NCBI GenBank assembly: GCA_027625915.1
Contig: JANTQA010000062.1
Coordinates: forward strand, 124,001-188,000
Origin: Anaeramoeba flamelloides
Taxonomy: Eukaryota; Metamonada; Anaeramoebidae
Direction: 5' to 3'
DNA: 64,000 bases
How positions within the stretch are numbered: position 1 is the first letter of the stretch; each line of letters starts with the position of its first letter. A model generated the notes under the pieces. The model did not search any database and was not told where the DNA came from. It worked only from the letters and a program-made list of their open reading frames with translations. Both the position numbers and the translations under genes were made by a program. Shown here one piece after another: positions 23,400-37,800 of the stretch.

Positions 23400-26300
23400 G
23401 TATAATAAAAAAAAAGAACTACTTATCAAATTTATTTGTAAAAAATAAAACTTTTCTAAAATAAATAAATATAAAATAAAATTGCTAATAGCAAATATTT
23501 ATTTCAATCAAATTAAACAAATTACATTTGTTGAATATTCTTATTTGAGTGATTTTTTTAAAACTTTTTTTCATCCACATGTCTATTGATCTGAGTGATC
23601 ATTTTTTTTTTATTTTTTTTTGTTTTAATTTCTTTTCTCTATTTTTTTTTGTTTTAAATTTTTAGAATTGTTATTTTGATAACAATTAAATTGTAAAATA
23701 TATATTTATTTAATTTTTTTTTAATTTTTCATCTTTTTATGATAATAATACCTACTAAAATTCATTGATTATTCAAATATAAGTTGGAAATTAGGATTTA
23801 TTGATTGTATGATATATTTTTATTTCGAAAAAAATGGGAAGTTTACTTCTTTCCAAAGAAAATAAACCAATCAAAAATAATTCTTAATTCCAAAGTAATT
23901 TACATACTTTAGAGTCCAATTTTTGATTAAAAATTATTTTGCTATTGATCAAAATCTCTTTATTATTTGCATAGATTAATGACTTGAAAAGTTTGATTTT
24001 GACCAGAAGGGAAATTTTATTCCTACTTATTTTAAAATTAAAAATACCTTTTATTTATTTTTCCTTAAAGAAAAAATAGGAAATTTTCTACTCTTTAAAT
24101 ATATTCAATCAAATTGTTACTTGTTCATAAAAAAATCTTCTTTTTCACTATTAAACCTTTGAAAAATAGAAACTTTTTTGTGTATATGTAATATTTTCCA
24201 AGTTCAAAAGTTTGGGGTTTTCAATTAAAGGAACTGATTTTCATGAAGAAAGGATATATAATAATATTTTTTTTGAAAATGATTAAATGAATTTTTAAAA
24301 TATTTTTGATTCTATTCTTCAGATTAAAAAAAAAGGATTTTTTTGGTTTTTAAAATCAAAATAAGAGTTATTAAAACAATTTATTATACCTTTATTTCGA
24401 AATTTCAGTCAAAATAACATCGTGGATTGAAAACTATTTTTGTTAACTTAATATATAATAGCCTAAATTTTCGTTACATGTAAACAATTAACTTTTTATT
24501 AGAAGTATAATTCTTGGATAGAAGAGTTTTTTTATAAAAAAGGTATTATAACTTCAAAAGTTGAATTCTCAAGGAGAAAGAGAAATTTGAGTTTTATATC
24601 AGTTCTCAAAAAAAAAATAAAATAAAAATAATTATGGTTTTGAGATTTCTCTAAAATTTTTCGTGAAGGAATCAAGATTAACAGAAAGAAGATAACAAGA
24701 TTTTATAAAAAAAAAGCGTCTGTATTTGTGTTTACATGGTTCCGCTATTTTTATAAAGTTTTAAGAATTTTAACATCTCACTTTTAAATTCAAGCAAATT
24801 TATAAATTTGTTGAACAGTGAATTAATCAACTTAAACATGAAGGTATTTAATTTATTTAATTATTTTTTTGTTGTTTTGAGATTTTTTAATCCGTTTTAG
24901 TTTATTCTTTTTCCCATTTATAATATTGTTTTTTTTGAGGTTCTGTTTTTTTTTTTTTGGATTTCAAAAATAATTGTATGGATAAAATAAATATTTTTGT
25001 CAATAAAATATATTAGAAAAGATTACTAGCAGCCATACCTCATTTTTAACATTTGTTTGTAACCTCTAAAAAAAGTTTTTAAAAGAAAATGTAACTCTGG
25101 ATGATTTTTTTTTGCTAAAGGTAACCACCCAGTTATTTGTGCAAAGATTCTATTCAAATTGCTAAACAAAACTTATCTATCAACTTTCCAGAAACTAGTT
25201 TTCATTTTTAAAATAAGTCCATTTTTCCAAATTTAATTTTAGTTAAAATAGATCTAATCTTTTTTATTTGAATTTTTTGATCAAAAAAGAAAAAGAATAA
25301 GAAAAACTTGCAAATCCATTTTATTCTGAATAAATCTCCCTTTTTATAATTTCTGATACTTTATAAGAAAAAAATAATATTTGGAATTTAATCTTATTTA
25401 AAAAATACAAAAAAAAAAAAAATAATCAATCATTGAGTCCTTGAAGATCAGTAAAAATTGATATTTTCTTCTATTTGTAAATATTTATTAAATATCTTTG
25501 AATTTAAAAAAGAAAAATATTTATTAATTCTTTTTTTAATATTAAGAGTATCAAACAAAATATTTATTATTAAAATAATTATTTGATAATTTATAATATT
25601 TTTATTTCTATTAAAATTGTTTATCAAATTAATTTTTACTTTGTTTAAAAAATGAAAAATAATAATATAAAATATCGATAAGATTAAATTTTGGTCATTT
25701 TGAGATTAGTGTAAAAATAATGTTTTTATTATTATCGATTGATTACATAATAATTATAGTAAAAAATGTTTTTTTGGGTAATTAAATTAAATTTCATAGG
25801 TTTTAAAAAAGTATTTTGGGCGAATTTTAATTTAATATTTAAGTTATTTTTCTTAAATTTTTTTTATTCAAAAAAAAAAACAATTGATTTTATCTGTTCT
25901 TTGAATAATTAAAAAAAAAAAATATTATTTTTTCAAGTTTATAATAATTATTGGAATTTTTTTTAAATAAAGTAGATTTTTTTTAAAGGGTAATTTTAAA
26001 ACTTTGTGGTTTCATTATAATTATAGTATATTTTTTACACTTCATTTACAGGTAATAACATTTTTTTCTTCTATGTTGACTTTTTAAGATAAAAGAAAAT
26101 TAAAAAACATGTTGAATTTTTCAAAAATGTGAAAAAGGGTACTAATTCTTTTTAAAACAATAATTCATTTCTAAATATTGTTGTAAAGTAACTCTCATAT
26201 TGGGTTACACAGATTTTTTCTTTATATTTCAATTCCCAAAATATATGATTATTTTTTTTTGAATTTATTTTATTTACAAATCAATTTTCAATATGATTTC

Positions 26301-27697
26301 TTTATTAGACGGGCTTTGAATTTGTTTTTAAGGGTTAAATAAAATATTACAAATAATCTTGTAAAGAGAGAAATTTCAAGTAACTATCTTTATTACTACT
26401 TAATTCAATAAGTATCTTGACGGGGTACTTTTTTAGGAAATGTTTTAAACTTTATTTCGTTTTCTATATTTTTGTTTTTTTTTACAAAACATTTTACTCT
26501 AGAATATGAAAAAAATCAATATTAAATTTCATTTTTTTCAATACTCTCGGCAGAAGTTGTATAATCTTTATTATTATTCAAAAAATTTTCACTTGAATGG
26601 AAAAATGAATGAAATTTTTGAATAAAAAGGAAAAGTTCAAAACAGTAGATGAAGAGAATAATAGGTATTTTTTTAAAAAAATGGTTAATCTATTGCAGCC
26701 ATACCAAACCTACCGTGAAGAATGTCTATTTCTGGAAATTGATTTTTATCTAGGTAAAATACACAAAAAATCTTTGATTTTTTGTTATTACAGAATTTTT
26801 TGGTTTGATATAGCTGTTATAAAAAAATTTCTTATGTGATAAATCGAGAAAAAAATCTTGTTTTATGAAATGATTTTCAAAATAAATAATCTCAAGATTA
26901 GAGATCTAATATACTAAAAAATAGTTTTTAAAGATTCAAAGATCGAATTGAACTATTTGTTTGTACTATTCCTATTTTTGATTTCTTGGTGTTAAGAAAT
27001 TCGAGTTTCATAAAAAATTAGAAAATTTTTCAAAACTTCTTGATCATTCAGAAGGTTTGGAGCTAAAAATACTAATTTTAATATTTTCTCCTTAAGAGAA
27101 ATTTTTGATCTATTAGAAAATTCCACTGTTTATAATAGGTTATCATATAACCATAAAATCCTGTCATGGAAAAGAAAAGGCGAGACAAACAAACAATTTT
27201 TTCTTGATGATAGATTCCAAGGTAGGTTTGGGACTTCTATATTAAAAATTTGTTGAAAAATTGAACAATTTTTTAGCTGTTCTGGAAAGGAATGAATAAC
27301 TTTCAAAAAAAAGAACTCACATTTATTATTGCCTATTGATAAATCCTTGGCCAGAAAGACCACAATACTAATTGGTTGTTATTTCTTTTTCAAAAGTACT
27401 ATCAAAGTTATTATAGTATCTTCTCTGAAATAAGAATTCAAAAGCTTTTTTATAATTATTAAACAAAAACTGGGAAATTTTGTTCGAAAATCCAATTTAA
27501 TTTTAATTTTCAAAATAATTGACATAATTTGCAAAACATAACTTCGTATTGCCCAACTAAACTTCTATTCTTATTTTGGATCATTTTTTATAAATTTCTT
27601 TTTTATTTTGAATTTTGAGTTTGACAACCCTGTTTTGTTGAAGTTTGTTTTTAGTTTGTTTGAACTTATTTCACTATCTTCTTGAAAAAGAATCTAG
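23400..27697. other. 4.3 kb non-coding stretch upstream of RalGAP-alpha
   Basis: AT-rich throughout, with many poly-T tracts. A frame at 26609-26839 starts at an ATG and has a mixed composition (KEKFKTVDEENNRYFFKKM) but no recognisable domain, and I do not call it a gene. No element with clear terminal repeats was found. Confidence 0.45.
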
Positions 27698-30600
27698 ATG
27701 ACTCAAAATGAAACAAAACAAACAACCAAAAAAAAAGAAATATTTCTTGATCAAGAGAAAAAAGGGTCAAGCAGGATCAAAGCATTGATTGAGTACCTCA
27801 ATTTAAAACAATTTACTGAAAAATCAGAAAAAACTTTCTTTCAGCAATACTCCTCAGAGATTCATACTCTTTTAGTTGGCACACTTTACGGATCAAAAAG
27901 TTCCAAACAAACAATTAGAAGTATGCTTCAAATTTCACTCCTTTGTCTATTTATCTTTCATTTCTTTTCTTTTCTTTTCTTTTGTTTATAAATCTCTTTT
28001 TTCTTAAAAAAACACAAAAACTTTGGATTTCTTGTCTTTCCTAAAACAATCAATTGTTTGTCTCCCAAACAACCTAAAGAACGAAAAACACCAAAATCAG
28101 TTGATTGGACATATTTCTATATTTCGTTGAAGAAGTTATTAATTCATTGTAGAGAGCGTGTCCATCAAAAATGGAAATACAAAAGTCTTGGTAAATTATT
28201 TACAATCTTAAACAATTTTTGATCTTTTTTTTATAAAAATGGTTTGGATCCTTCCAATTTGAAATAACATTATCCTTTGAACATATCTCTTTTCTTTCTT
28301 GTCATCCTTTTCAACTTTTTTTTTTAAAATTTCTTTACCCAAACATTTCGGAATTTCAAAAATCTGCCACACCAACAAACTTTGGTTGTTACCCATAAAG
28401 TTGAACTTGTTGAGTTTCTTTGTAGTTTAGAGCAAAAAGGATCAACACGAAAAATTGGGATTAAAATTCTTTTATTGTTGTATGACATTTTGCTTGAGAG
28501 CAATGATGAGCAATTGGACAATATTCTCACATCTTCGATTTGCTTTGACACATTTGCAACTGAACTTGAACCAATTCCAATTTATTTCAGAACACCTCCA
28601 AACAAAAGTAATCAATCAATCTTTCTTTCTTTCTTTCATTCTTATTTTGTAAAATTTGCTCTTAATTTAATTGCAACCAACTCTTGTCTTTGTGAAACAA
28701 AACAATTTACTAATTGCCAACCACAATAGCCCACGTGGAAGATATTAACAAAAAAGAAAAAACACCAACAAGTAACGAAGAAAGGCTTTACTCCTTCCAG
28801 AAGCTACTTGACTTTATTAAAACAAAGACCAAATCAAAACCTTTTTGGCTAAACACATTTAAAAGGCTATTTTTCCCAACACTTTACCCAGTTGTTTGTG
28901 AAAGAATCACAATGGTTGAAAAATCTGGTTTGTTTTTCATTTTTTTTTGTTTTCTTGTATTTTTTTTAAATCCAATTGTATGGTTCCATTTTTTTGAAGG
29001 GTTTATTCAATCATGTGTAATTTTCTTCATACCCAATGTTCAACGTGCTACCTAAAAATGATAATGTGAAATTGAACCTATTTTGGTTGAAAAATTTCCA
29101 AAAAGAAATCATATTGCCTCTCTCTTTGGCAAAAAATTCAATGAAAAAAAAAAAAGTTGAAAAGAATTCTCAATTTCAAGAAATTCTAATTTTAAAAAAA
29201 AAAATTACTAGTTTCTTTTTTCTTTTTCCAAATGGTCAAATTTCCTAAATTTGAAAGAAATTGTTTTCTTTACAGGTTTTTGAAATTCAAATGTCATCAA
29301 ATTTCAGCTGATTTTCATTTTTCAATTCTTTAAATCTTGGTTTGATTTTGGTTTTTTGTTCATCCAACATTTGCCCAGTGTGTACCATAAAAAAATACCC
29401 AAACAAATAAATATAGATCACACTTTACAATCTAGTTCTTTGAAAGATTCCTTGGTAAAAGAAAGGGAAGATGAAGTGAAAATTTTTGATTATTTATCAT
29501 CCAAATACACATGTGCAAAAAGCGATGTCTTAATATTTTAAGTTTTTTTACTAAATTTGTCATTTTCACAAAAACTAAAAAACTTTTCCAATGCGTCCCC
29601 AAAGCACAGGTATTTATACCAGCGGACTTGATGTTTCTTAAGAGAAAAAAATTCGATTTAATGATCGAATAAAAATGTTTGGGGAAGAAACAGAAATTCA
29701 AAAATCGAAAATAATTTTCAGAAATCAAAACACAAAAACAACCCCAAACATTTTTATTCGATAATTAAATCGATTTTTTTTCTCTTAAGAAACATCAAGT
29801 TTTTTTGACAAGAAACCTGTGCTTTGGGGGCTAACAGGAAAAGTTTTATAGTTTTTGAGAAAATGACAAATTTAGTAAAAAAACTTAAAATATTAAGACA
29901 TCGCTTTTAGCACATGTGTACCGGTGTGACAAAAAATTAATTAAATTTGAATTATTTTTGAGATTTTATAAATGAGGCAGAAAAAAATTGGTTCAAATTA
30001 TTTGTAATTTATCAGTAATTTTTGACAAACTAAAAATCAACACAACAATTTTAATCTTATTTCTTTCATTTTAATACAAACCCATTAGTTTTGGTGTTTT
30101 GTTTGTAAATATTTTGGTTTATTTTACAATTAACATTAATTAGAAAAATTCAAATAAAATCAAAAAAAAAAATTTCATTGATTGATCTCAATTACAAAAA
30201 TTACAATTAAAAAAAAAAGGTTTCAGAAAAGTGGATAAACAATTTTAAAAAAAACAAAATTTAAAAAAAATAAATGTTATTATTTTATATTCCCAAATGA
30301 TTAAATTTCTTCAATTTGACACCAACTTTTAAAGTAAGCACATGACCAATTTAATTCGATTTAATCTTAGTTGTGGTTCTTTTGCAACCCTCTATATTTG
30401 ATAGAGTAAAATTTGTTATTTTCTTCTCAAAAAAATAGCTAATTTGAAAAATTAAAAAAAAAACATTCTTGTGTGTATAAATGTCGATCAACAGGTAATT
30501 TTATTTTTTTCAAACTAAAAAGTCTGGTAATATGATTATTCAGAGAAATTTACTAATTTTAATAACTTTCAAAATAATAAACCAAGAAAAAAAAAACGAA

Positions 30601-31373
30601 GCAAACACCTTTTATAGAATACCCAACAGAGTTGGAAAGTACTTTACAGTGCATTTTTTTTTTTTTTTTTGTTTTTTTGATACACTTAAGAATATTTTGA
30701 AACTTCTATATTAAAATCTTCCAAACATTTTAAATTTAATTAAATAGCTGTTTTAAAATTAAAATAAATATACCTTTTTTTACAAAAAAATAATTAACAA
30801 GTTAAAAAATAAACACCCTTTAAACAAGAATTTAAAATTGAATGTACAATATCAAAAATAACTCAAAATATACATAATATTTTTTTGAAATCAAAAAAAA
30901 ATAAAAATAATAAGCAAAATACTTTATTACAAATGGATAAAATTTATTGAATTCAAGCACTCAAATCAAATTACCTCTATCAATTACATAACTTTAATTA
31001 TTTACACCTTTTGTTGATGATTTAATTTGATTATTGGACATGGGAATTTTACAAAATGATTAATTTTACAAAATATTTCAATTGCCTTAAATGAAAAATA
31101 AAACTAAAAAAAATATAAAACGAAAAAAACAAAATAAAACTAAAAAAAAATTATTTAGAAAAAAAAATAATAAAATATTTACCATGTTTAAAATAATACC
31201 GCACGTAAATATACTTTTATTGAATGATAATTTGTATTTGTCCAATAATACTATATTTTTTAATATCAAAACTTTTAATTTTTGATTTTATCTTGTTGTG
31301 GAAAACAAACCCTAAAATATTATTTTTTCTTAAAAAATATCCTTTCTTATTTTTCATTTTCCTCATAAAATAA

Positions 31374-31416
<43 letters not shown>

Positions 31417-34400
31417 TAAATAAAAAAAAAAAATAGAATATGGCTTTAGATTATGTTGCCCAATAAAAATACACCGCGAGGTTGTAAAATTTATTTTATT
31501 TTGTATAAATGATAACAAATATTGCAAGCTATTATATAAAGATCGAGAATTGATATTAATAATATTTGAAATATTTTCTCAAACTTTTGAATTACCGTCT
31601 TCATATAATGATTTACAATTTACAATTTATTCAATTATTGAAAATTGGGTTACCAAAATTAATATGAAACCCAATTTTAAATTTATGATTTATGAAATTG
31701 TAGAAAGTTTTATTTTGATTTCGAAATCATTATTCAAATTAGAATTAAATTTTCAAAAAGATAAATCAACTTTAAACAAATGGAAAAAAACACTCATTAT
31801 TTTGGAATTGCTTTGCACACAAAAATCATTTTTTCTCACTCAAAAAATATGGAATAAGGTCTTTGATTTTTTTTTTGAAATTTGTGAGAAATGTTGTATA
31901 AATAGAGCAAAGCCAGGATATTCTCAATTCAATGGTGAATTACTTAACACTTTTTTTAATATTTGGATTTATTCCCAGACAACAAATAGATACCAATGGC
32001 AAAGAATCATTCATTTTTTTAATAAATATAAAAATTATAAATTATTGGCTCTCCAATGGAAGCGTAATATGTTAGTTTTAACAACATCCCTACATTTTCA
32101 TTTATTTAGGGGGTTAAAACCATTTAATTTAAAGCAAGATGAAGAACATCTGATTTCCTTATTTGAAGATGTATCATTAACACGATTCGAAAAAAGCCTT
32201 AGAAATAGAAACCATTATGTTTGTTTAATTTCATTAATAATTATTTTTTTTTATTTTATTTTTTAGAAAATTAAAATTAATATTTTTGTAATTTTTAATC
32301 GTCTTTTATTTTTAAAATCAAATAAAATAGCACAATGTTCCAGAATTTGCAAAGATAATACCAAAGAAAACAGATTTCGAAAAGGATACAAGATTCAAGT
32401 ATGAAATTAAACCAATTTAAAAAATAATAACAACTATTATTTAATTATATTTTTTTTATTTTTCATTCTTTATTAAATTTTAATTCTACACTTTTATAAA
32501 TAATATTAATCTATATTGTTTTAACAAAAAAAAAACAAAAAAAAACAATAAAATAGAATATTAAAACATCGTGGGAAATGGACAAGATCAAACGCAATTT
32601 TTTTTTGGGAGCAATTTTTTGGACTTTATAAAAATTGTAGTAATATCAACAAGCCATTGATACATTTATATGTAATTTCTGCATATGTCGAAATCTTAAA
32701 TTTAATTGAAAAAATTGAATCAAAAATCAAAATAAAAAAATTATGAATCAAAATTTCCATATTTAAAATTATTTTGTCCAATTTTTTTTGAATCTTGTCT
32801 AGAAAACGAAAATTATCAAGAAAGCAGATCATTATCGTTTGCAGGGATTTGTATATTATTTTGCAGAGAAAAAAATAATAGAAAAATAATTAAATCTCCA
32901 AAATTATTATCATATTTTTATTATATTTTAACTTATGGATTATCATTACATGATGATTTTATTACTAAAATGATCATTAGATTTTCATCAAGATTATTTG
33001 GATACAATTTTCCTGGCTCATTTATTTTATTAAACCCATATCTTAAAAACATATCAACCTTTCTAAACCCAGCATACGAAATGCCAACTGGTGATAATAT
33101 TGCCTTATATGCAATTACTTTATTATCCTCAATGATATGCATTCCAGAAGAAATTGAAGAAATTGATTATATTTATGATTGTAGAAACATTATGACCAGA
33201 AAGTTTAATAATTTCAAACAATTTGGCGAGGTACAAAAATTAATTGAAAAGGAAATTAATGCAAAAGAAAATTCCATAAAGAAAATTAAAAAAATAATTT
33301 CCTCAACAAAATCATCATCATCATCAAAATTTTGTAAGATAAATGAGTCTGAGAATGAAAAAAGAAATATAAAAAAGAATTCAATACAATTAAATAAGAA
33401 GAACAGCACGAAAAACGATAACAAGAACAAGAACAAGGAATGTAATTTTATTACGATAAATAATGAAGAAAAAATTAAAAAAATATTAAATAAAGAAAAA
33501 AATAGAAAAAAAATCAATCAATTAAATTGGAAAAAAACTGGTAAATTAAAATCTATCAAAATGTTTTTAGAAAAGCAAAATGATATTCGATCACCAATTT
33601 CTGAAATTTTTTTTTTGTTTTTAAATTTACAAAATTTTCATACTGATCGAGATTATACAAAAATCAAGATCAATAGACAAAATTTTTTAGAAAAAAACCT
33701 ATTTGATCAGAACGAAAAAAAATCAATTACGGCATCATTTATTACAAATATCTTTGGCCCAAAAGTTTTAATTTCAGTAATATGGTCTTTTACTTCCTTG
33801 TGCATTTGTGAAATCAATTCCAATAAACCAAATTTATCAACGATCAAACGAGGTATTGATTCCATTTTGTTACACACATTTTCAATAAAATCAGAAATTT
33901 CAAAAGCAGCGACTTTATCATTGATGTGCCTTTCAAATTTTTCCCATATACTGGATAAACTTGATAAAAAGTTATTTCAAAATTTAATAATTAGATTATG
34001 TGATATCTTAACTTGCAAAATTAAAGCATTAAATCTTCAAATTTTAGAAAAAATTAATCATGAATTTAAAAAAAAAGAAAATCGAAGAATTTATAAAAAT
34101 AATTTATTACCACAATATATCGATCATATTTTATATTGTATTCTAAATATTTTTATGATCAATTATCATTTATTATTAAAAAAAAAAATTAAAAATATTT
34201 TATTTTCTACTTTAACTCAAGTATTAAATATTCAAAAAAAAATTCTCAAAACTGAAATTGAAATAGAAAACATCAGAAATGAAAATAGATTAAAAAATAT
34301 AAAATTAAAAGAAATCACAATAAATGATAATAATAATCCTATTAAAAAACATAAATAATGGTGATATTAAAAAGACAAATAATAATAATCATAATCATAA

Positions 34401-34818
34401 TAATAATGCTAATAACAGCCGAAGTGTAAGTATGAATAAATCCAAATTAAATAAAAAAAATCAAATAAATGACATTCCAATAGTAAATCATAATAAAGAT
34501 GATGAAAATACAAAGAAAAAAAAGAAAAATAGAAAAATGTATAATAAAAATATAAATCATAGATCAACTGTTTTGACTAGAAAAGAAATAGATAAAACTT
34601 TAATTGGATTAAATGCAAATAATAAAATTAAGAAAAAAATTTTCAATCAAGAAGACAAAAAAATTCAAATAAAAAAAATCTCACATAAAACTAGATCTTC
34701 AATGTTTAATATCAATATTAATAAAAAAAACAATATTATAATAAATCCAATAAGGATAATAATAATAATCCAAATACTAATAATAACAATGGTCATACTC
34801 ATAACAACAACAACACTG

Positions 34819-34866
<48 letters not shown>

Positions 34867-37800
34867 TAAATAATAATAATATAAATAATAATAATATAAA
34901 TAATAATAATATAAATAATAATAATAATAATAATATAAATAGAAAAATTTCAAATATTTGCAGTGTTGAAATATTTTTATTATATTTATTGAAAAAATGG
35001 AATCATAATGTATTCGAAGAAAATTCTGAAATTTATAATTCGACAATTAATGAATTAAAAGAAATACCTAAAGGGATCATTAATGAAAAATTATATTCAA
35101 CAAATTTTAATTTTTTGAATCCAAATAATGATAATGTTTTGAATACTAAAAATAAAGAAAATGTATTAAAAAATAAAATTTTTGATAATTTATCAGATGA
35201 AGAACTCAATAATCAACACATAAAAAATAATCCCATTTTAATTCAACCTGTCAAAAAAGATTTAAAACGTGCAATATCAATGAAAAGTCCAAACGTGAGT
35301 ATTAAAAAACCAAATTCATTCCAAAGAGTTAATAGTGACAATATTAAAAATGACGATCACTATCATCTTAATGTAATAAAGAAAAATTCTTTGAAAAAAT
35401 ACCATTCAATCCAGTTTTCTGATTATTCTCATGCCTATTATTATAAAAATTCAATAATAATTATTTATCAAATTCCAAAGTCTCCAAACAAAACAGATGT
35501 TAGATTAGTTTTTCATGACTTAACTGGTAAATATATTTGGGATGCCGAATATATCAATAGAAATATTTTTTCTCAAAATTTTAAAAATAATAATGAAATT
35601 TTGGTTACGAATAATAAACATAATCATCATATTGGTATCAAGAAAAATCACAATCCCAATAACGATACACAATTAAAAACTATTATCAATAAAAAACAAG
35701 AGCAATCCAAATTAAATAAAAAAATTGAAATGAATGACAATTCAACAGTAAATCAAGATAAAAATGTGGATAATGAAAAAAAAATTGAAATTAAAATTGA
35801 AAAAGACAAGGGCAAAGAAAAAATAATAGACCAAGAAAATTTAAATAACCGAGGTTTTCAAAGAGAATATGGAGAAATACCGAGATATGATCAAGGTAAA
35901 AACATAAAAAATATTGATATTCTTGGAGAATTAATTACTTATATTGAAGAAAAAAATGGAATCATTAGTGAACAAGAAAAAAAAACAACAACTGTAACGA
36001 CAGCAACAGAAACCACTCATGAATTAATAACCGATAATGATTCTGAACACATATTTTGCTTTGATAATGAAATTGAAAAAAATAACAATCAAGAAATTGA
36101 AAAAAGTAATGATAAAAAAATGGACAAGATGAATGGCAGTAATGTTAATAATAGTAATATTAATCAAAACAATAACAATACTATAAATAATCAAAATAAA
36201 AATTTTAAACAAAAAAAGAAAATAAAAAAAAAAAAAAAAAAAATCAGAGAAAAGAAAAAAATTTGATTTATTTCGGAACTCAAAAAGAAATAAAAGCAAA
36301 AAACTAAAAAAAAAAAAAACAAATGACAAATATCTAAGTGGCGAATTTCCACATGCCACGGTTATTAATAGTAAGCACCTTGAACAAAGAAATATTTTAA
36401 TTGATCGAATCGAAAATTCTGTTCAAATACAATTAAAATTATTGAAAGATTTTGGCTTTAATGAAAAAAAATTGTTAAATTATCAAAAATTACCTTTAAA
36501 TAAAGGAAAAAAAATACCAAATAGATTTAAAAAATTACCAGAATTTAAAAATATTGTTTCAAATAATGTTAATTGGAATGAAATTGGTAATAATAAAGAA
36601 AATGGCATTGAAAAAGAATATGAAATCAAAAAAGAAAAAGAAAAAAAAATAGAAAAAGAAAACGAATTAGTAAAAGAAAACGGAAATAAAAAAGAAAAAT
36701 CTAAAGATAGAGAAAAAGAAAAAGAAAATGAAAAAGAAAAAGAAAAATGAAAAAGAAAAAGAAAAAGAAAAAGAAAATGAAAAAGAAAAAGAAAATGATA
36801 ATAATGATAAAAAAAATAATGTTGATAATTCAATTGATGATAAAAATAATACAAATTGGTTAAAACCAAGCAAAAAAGAAAACCCAACTCATTTTTTCCA
36901 TTATTGCAGATTATTATTATCTCAATTAGGTTTAGTACCCATTACAAATCAAAATTTATTAATTCCATTAAAACAAGAAATTAATTTTGAACTCGATCTA
37001 TTAAATATTGAACAAAAAAAAATTAGAAATTTATTAAATGTCTCAATAGTATACATCCTTAGCCAAAAAAAAACTAATTATAAAAAATCTGTATTCCTTA
37101 ACAATAGAAAAAAAGAATCTCAATTATTTAAAGATTTTATTGATAGCCTGGGTGACAAAATTGAAATTTCAAATTATAAAAAATTATTTTCTCAAATACC
37201 ACACACCACTCATTCGTCATCATCATCATCATCATCGTCGTCGTCGTCCTCAACTTCTAGAATAAGAGAAGAAAATTTTAACATTCAAAATACTAATAAG
37301 GATTCTGATATAAATAATGATCGTGATAATCAAAATGATGTTGAGGATTGTAATGATGATAAAAAAATTTATTTGCCTTATTTTTCAAATTTCTCAGTTG
37401 AAATCTTATTTCAAATCATGTCCAGATTGCCCACGAGGCATTTAAACGAATTTAAAGATTATAAAAAAAAATTAATTTCTCAAAATCCGATATTAATCAT
37501 TTGGTCAGAAAGAGAAAAAGAAATTAATTTTAAAAAATTTAACATTTCTCCAAATTGCTATTGTATTGTGATCTATCCACTCGAAAATGGCATGTATCGA
37601 ATTTCAACATCCAAAAAAGACAACTATAATTTCTTTAGTCCGCTTATCGATGGAATGATTTTGTCGAAAAATATTCTTCCAATATTAATAATACAAAGTA
37701 TATTAGTTATCCATAATTATTCTTTTGATAATTTTTTTGGCAAGGATAATATCATTAAACAGAGAGATTTATTAATGAAAAATATTTTTAATAAATATTC

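Noticed and set aside
28930-29250. Possible exon reading NVLPKNDNVKLNLFWLKNFQ within the RalGAP-alpha locus
   Set aside because: Joining 28927 directly to 29417 gives a phase-1 junction and a better match to the family; this segment is more likely intron.
34800-34945. A tandem array resembling a CRISPR or satellite
   Set aside because: It is a trinucleotide tract encoding Asn in frame, with no spacers.
36483-36887. Minus-strand Phe/Ser/Leu-rich open frame
   Set aside because: It mirrors the Lys/Glu-rich low-complexity part of RalGAP-alpha on the plus strand.
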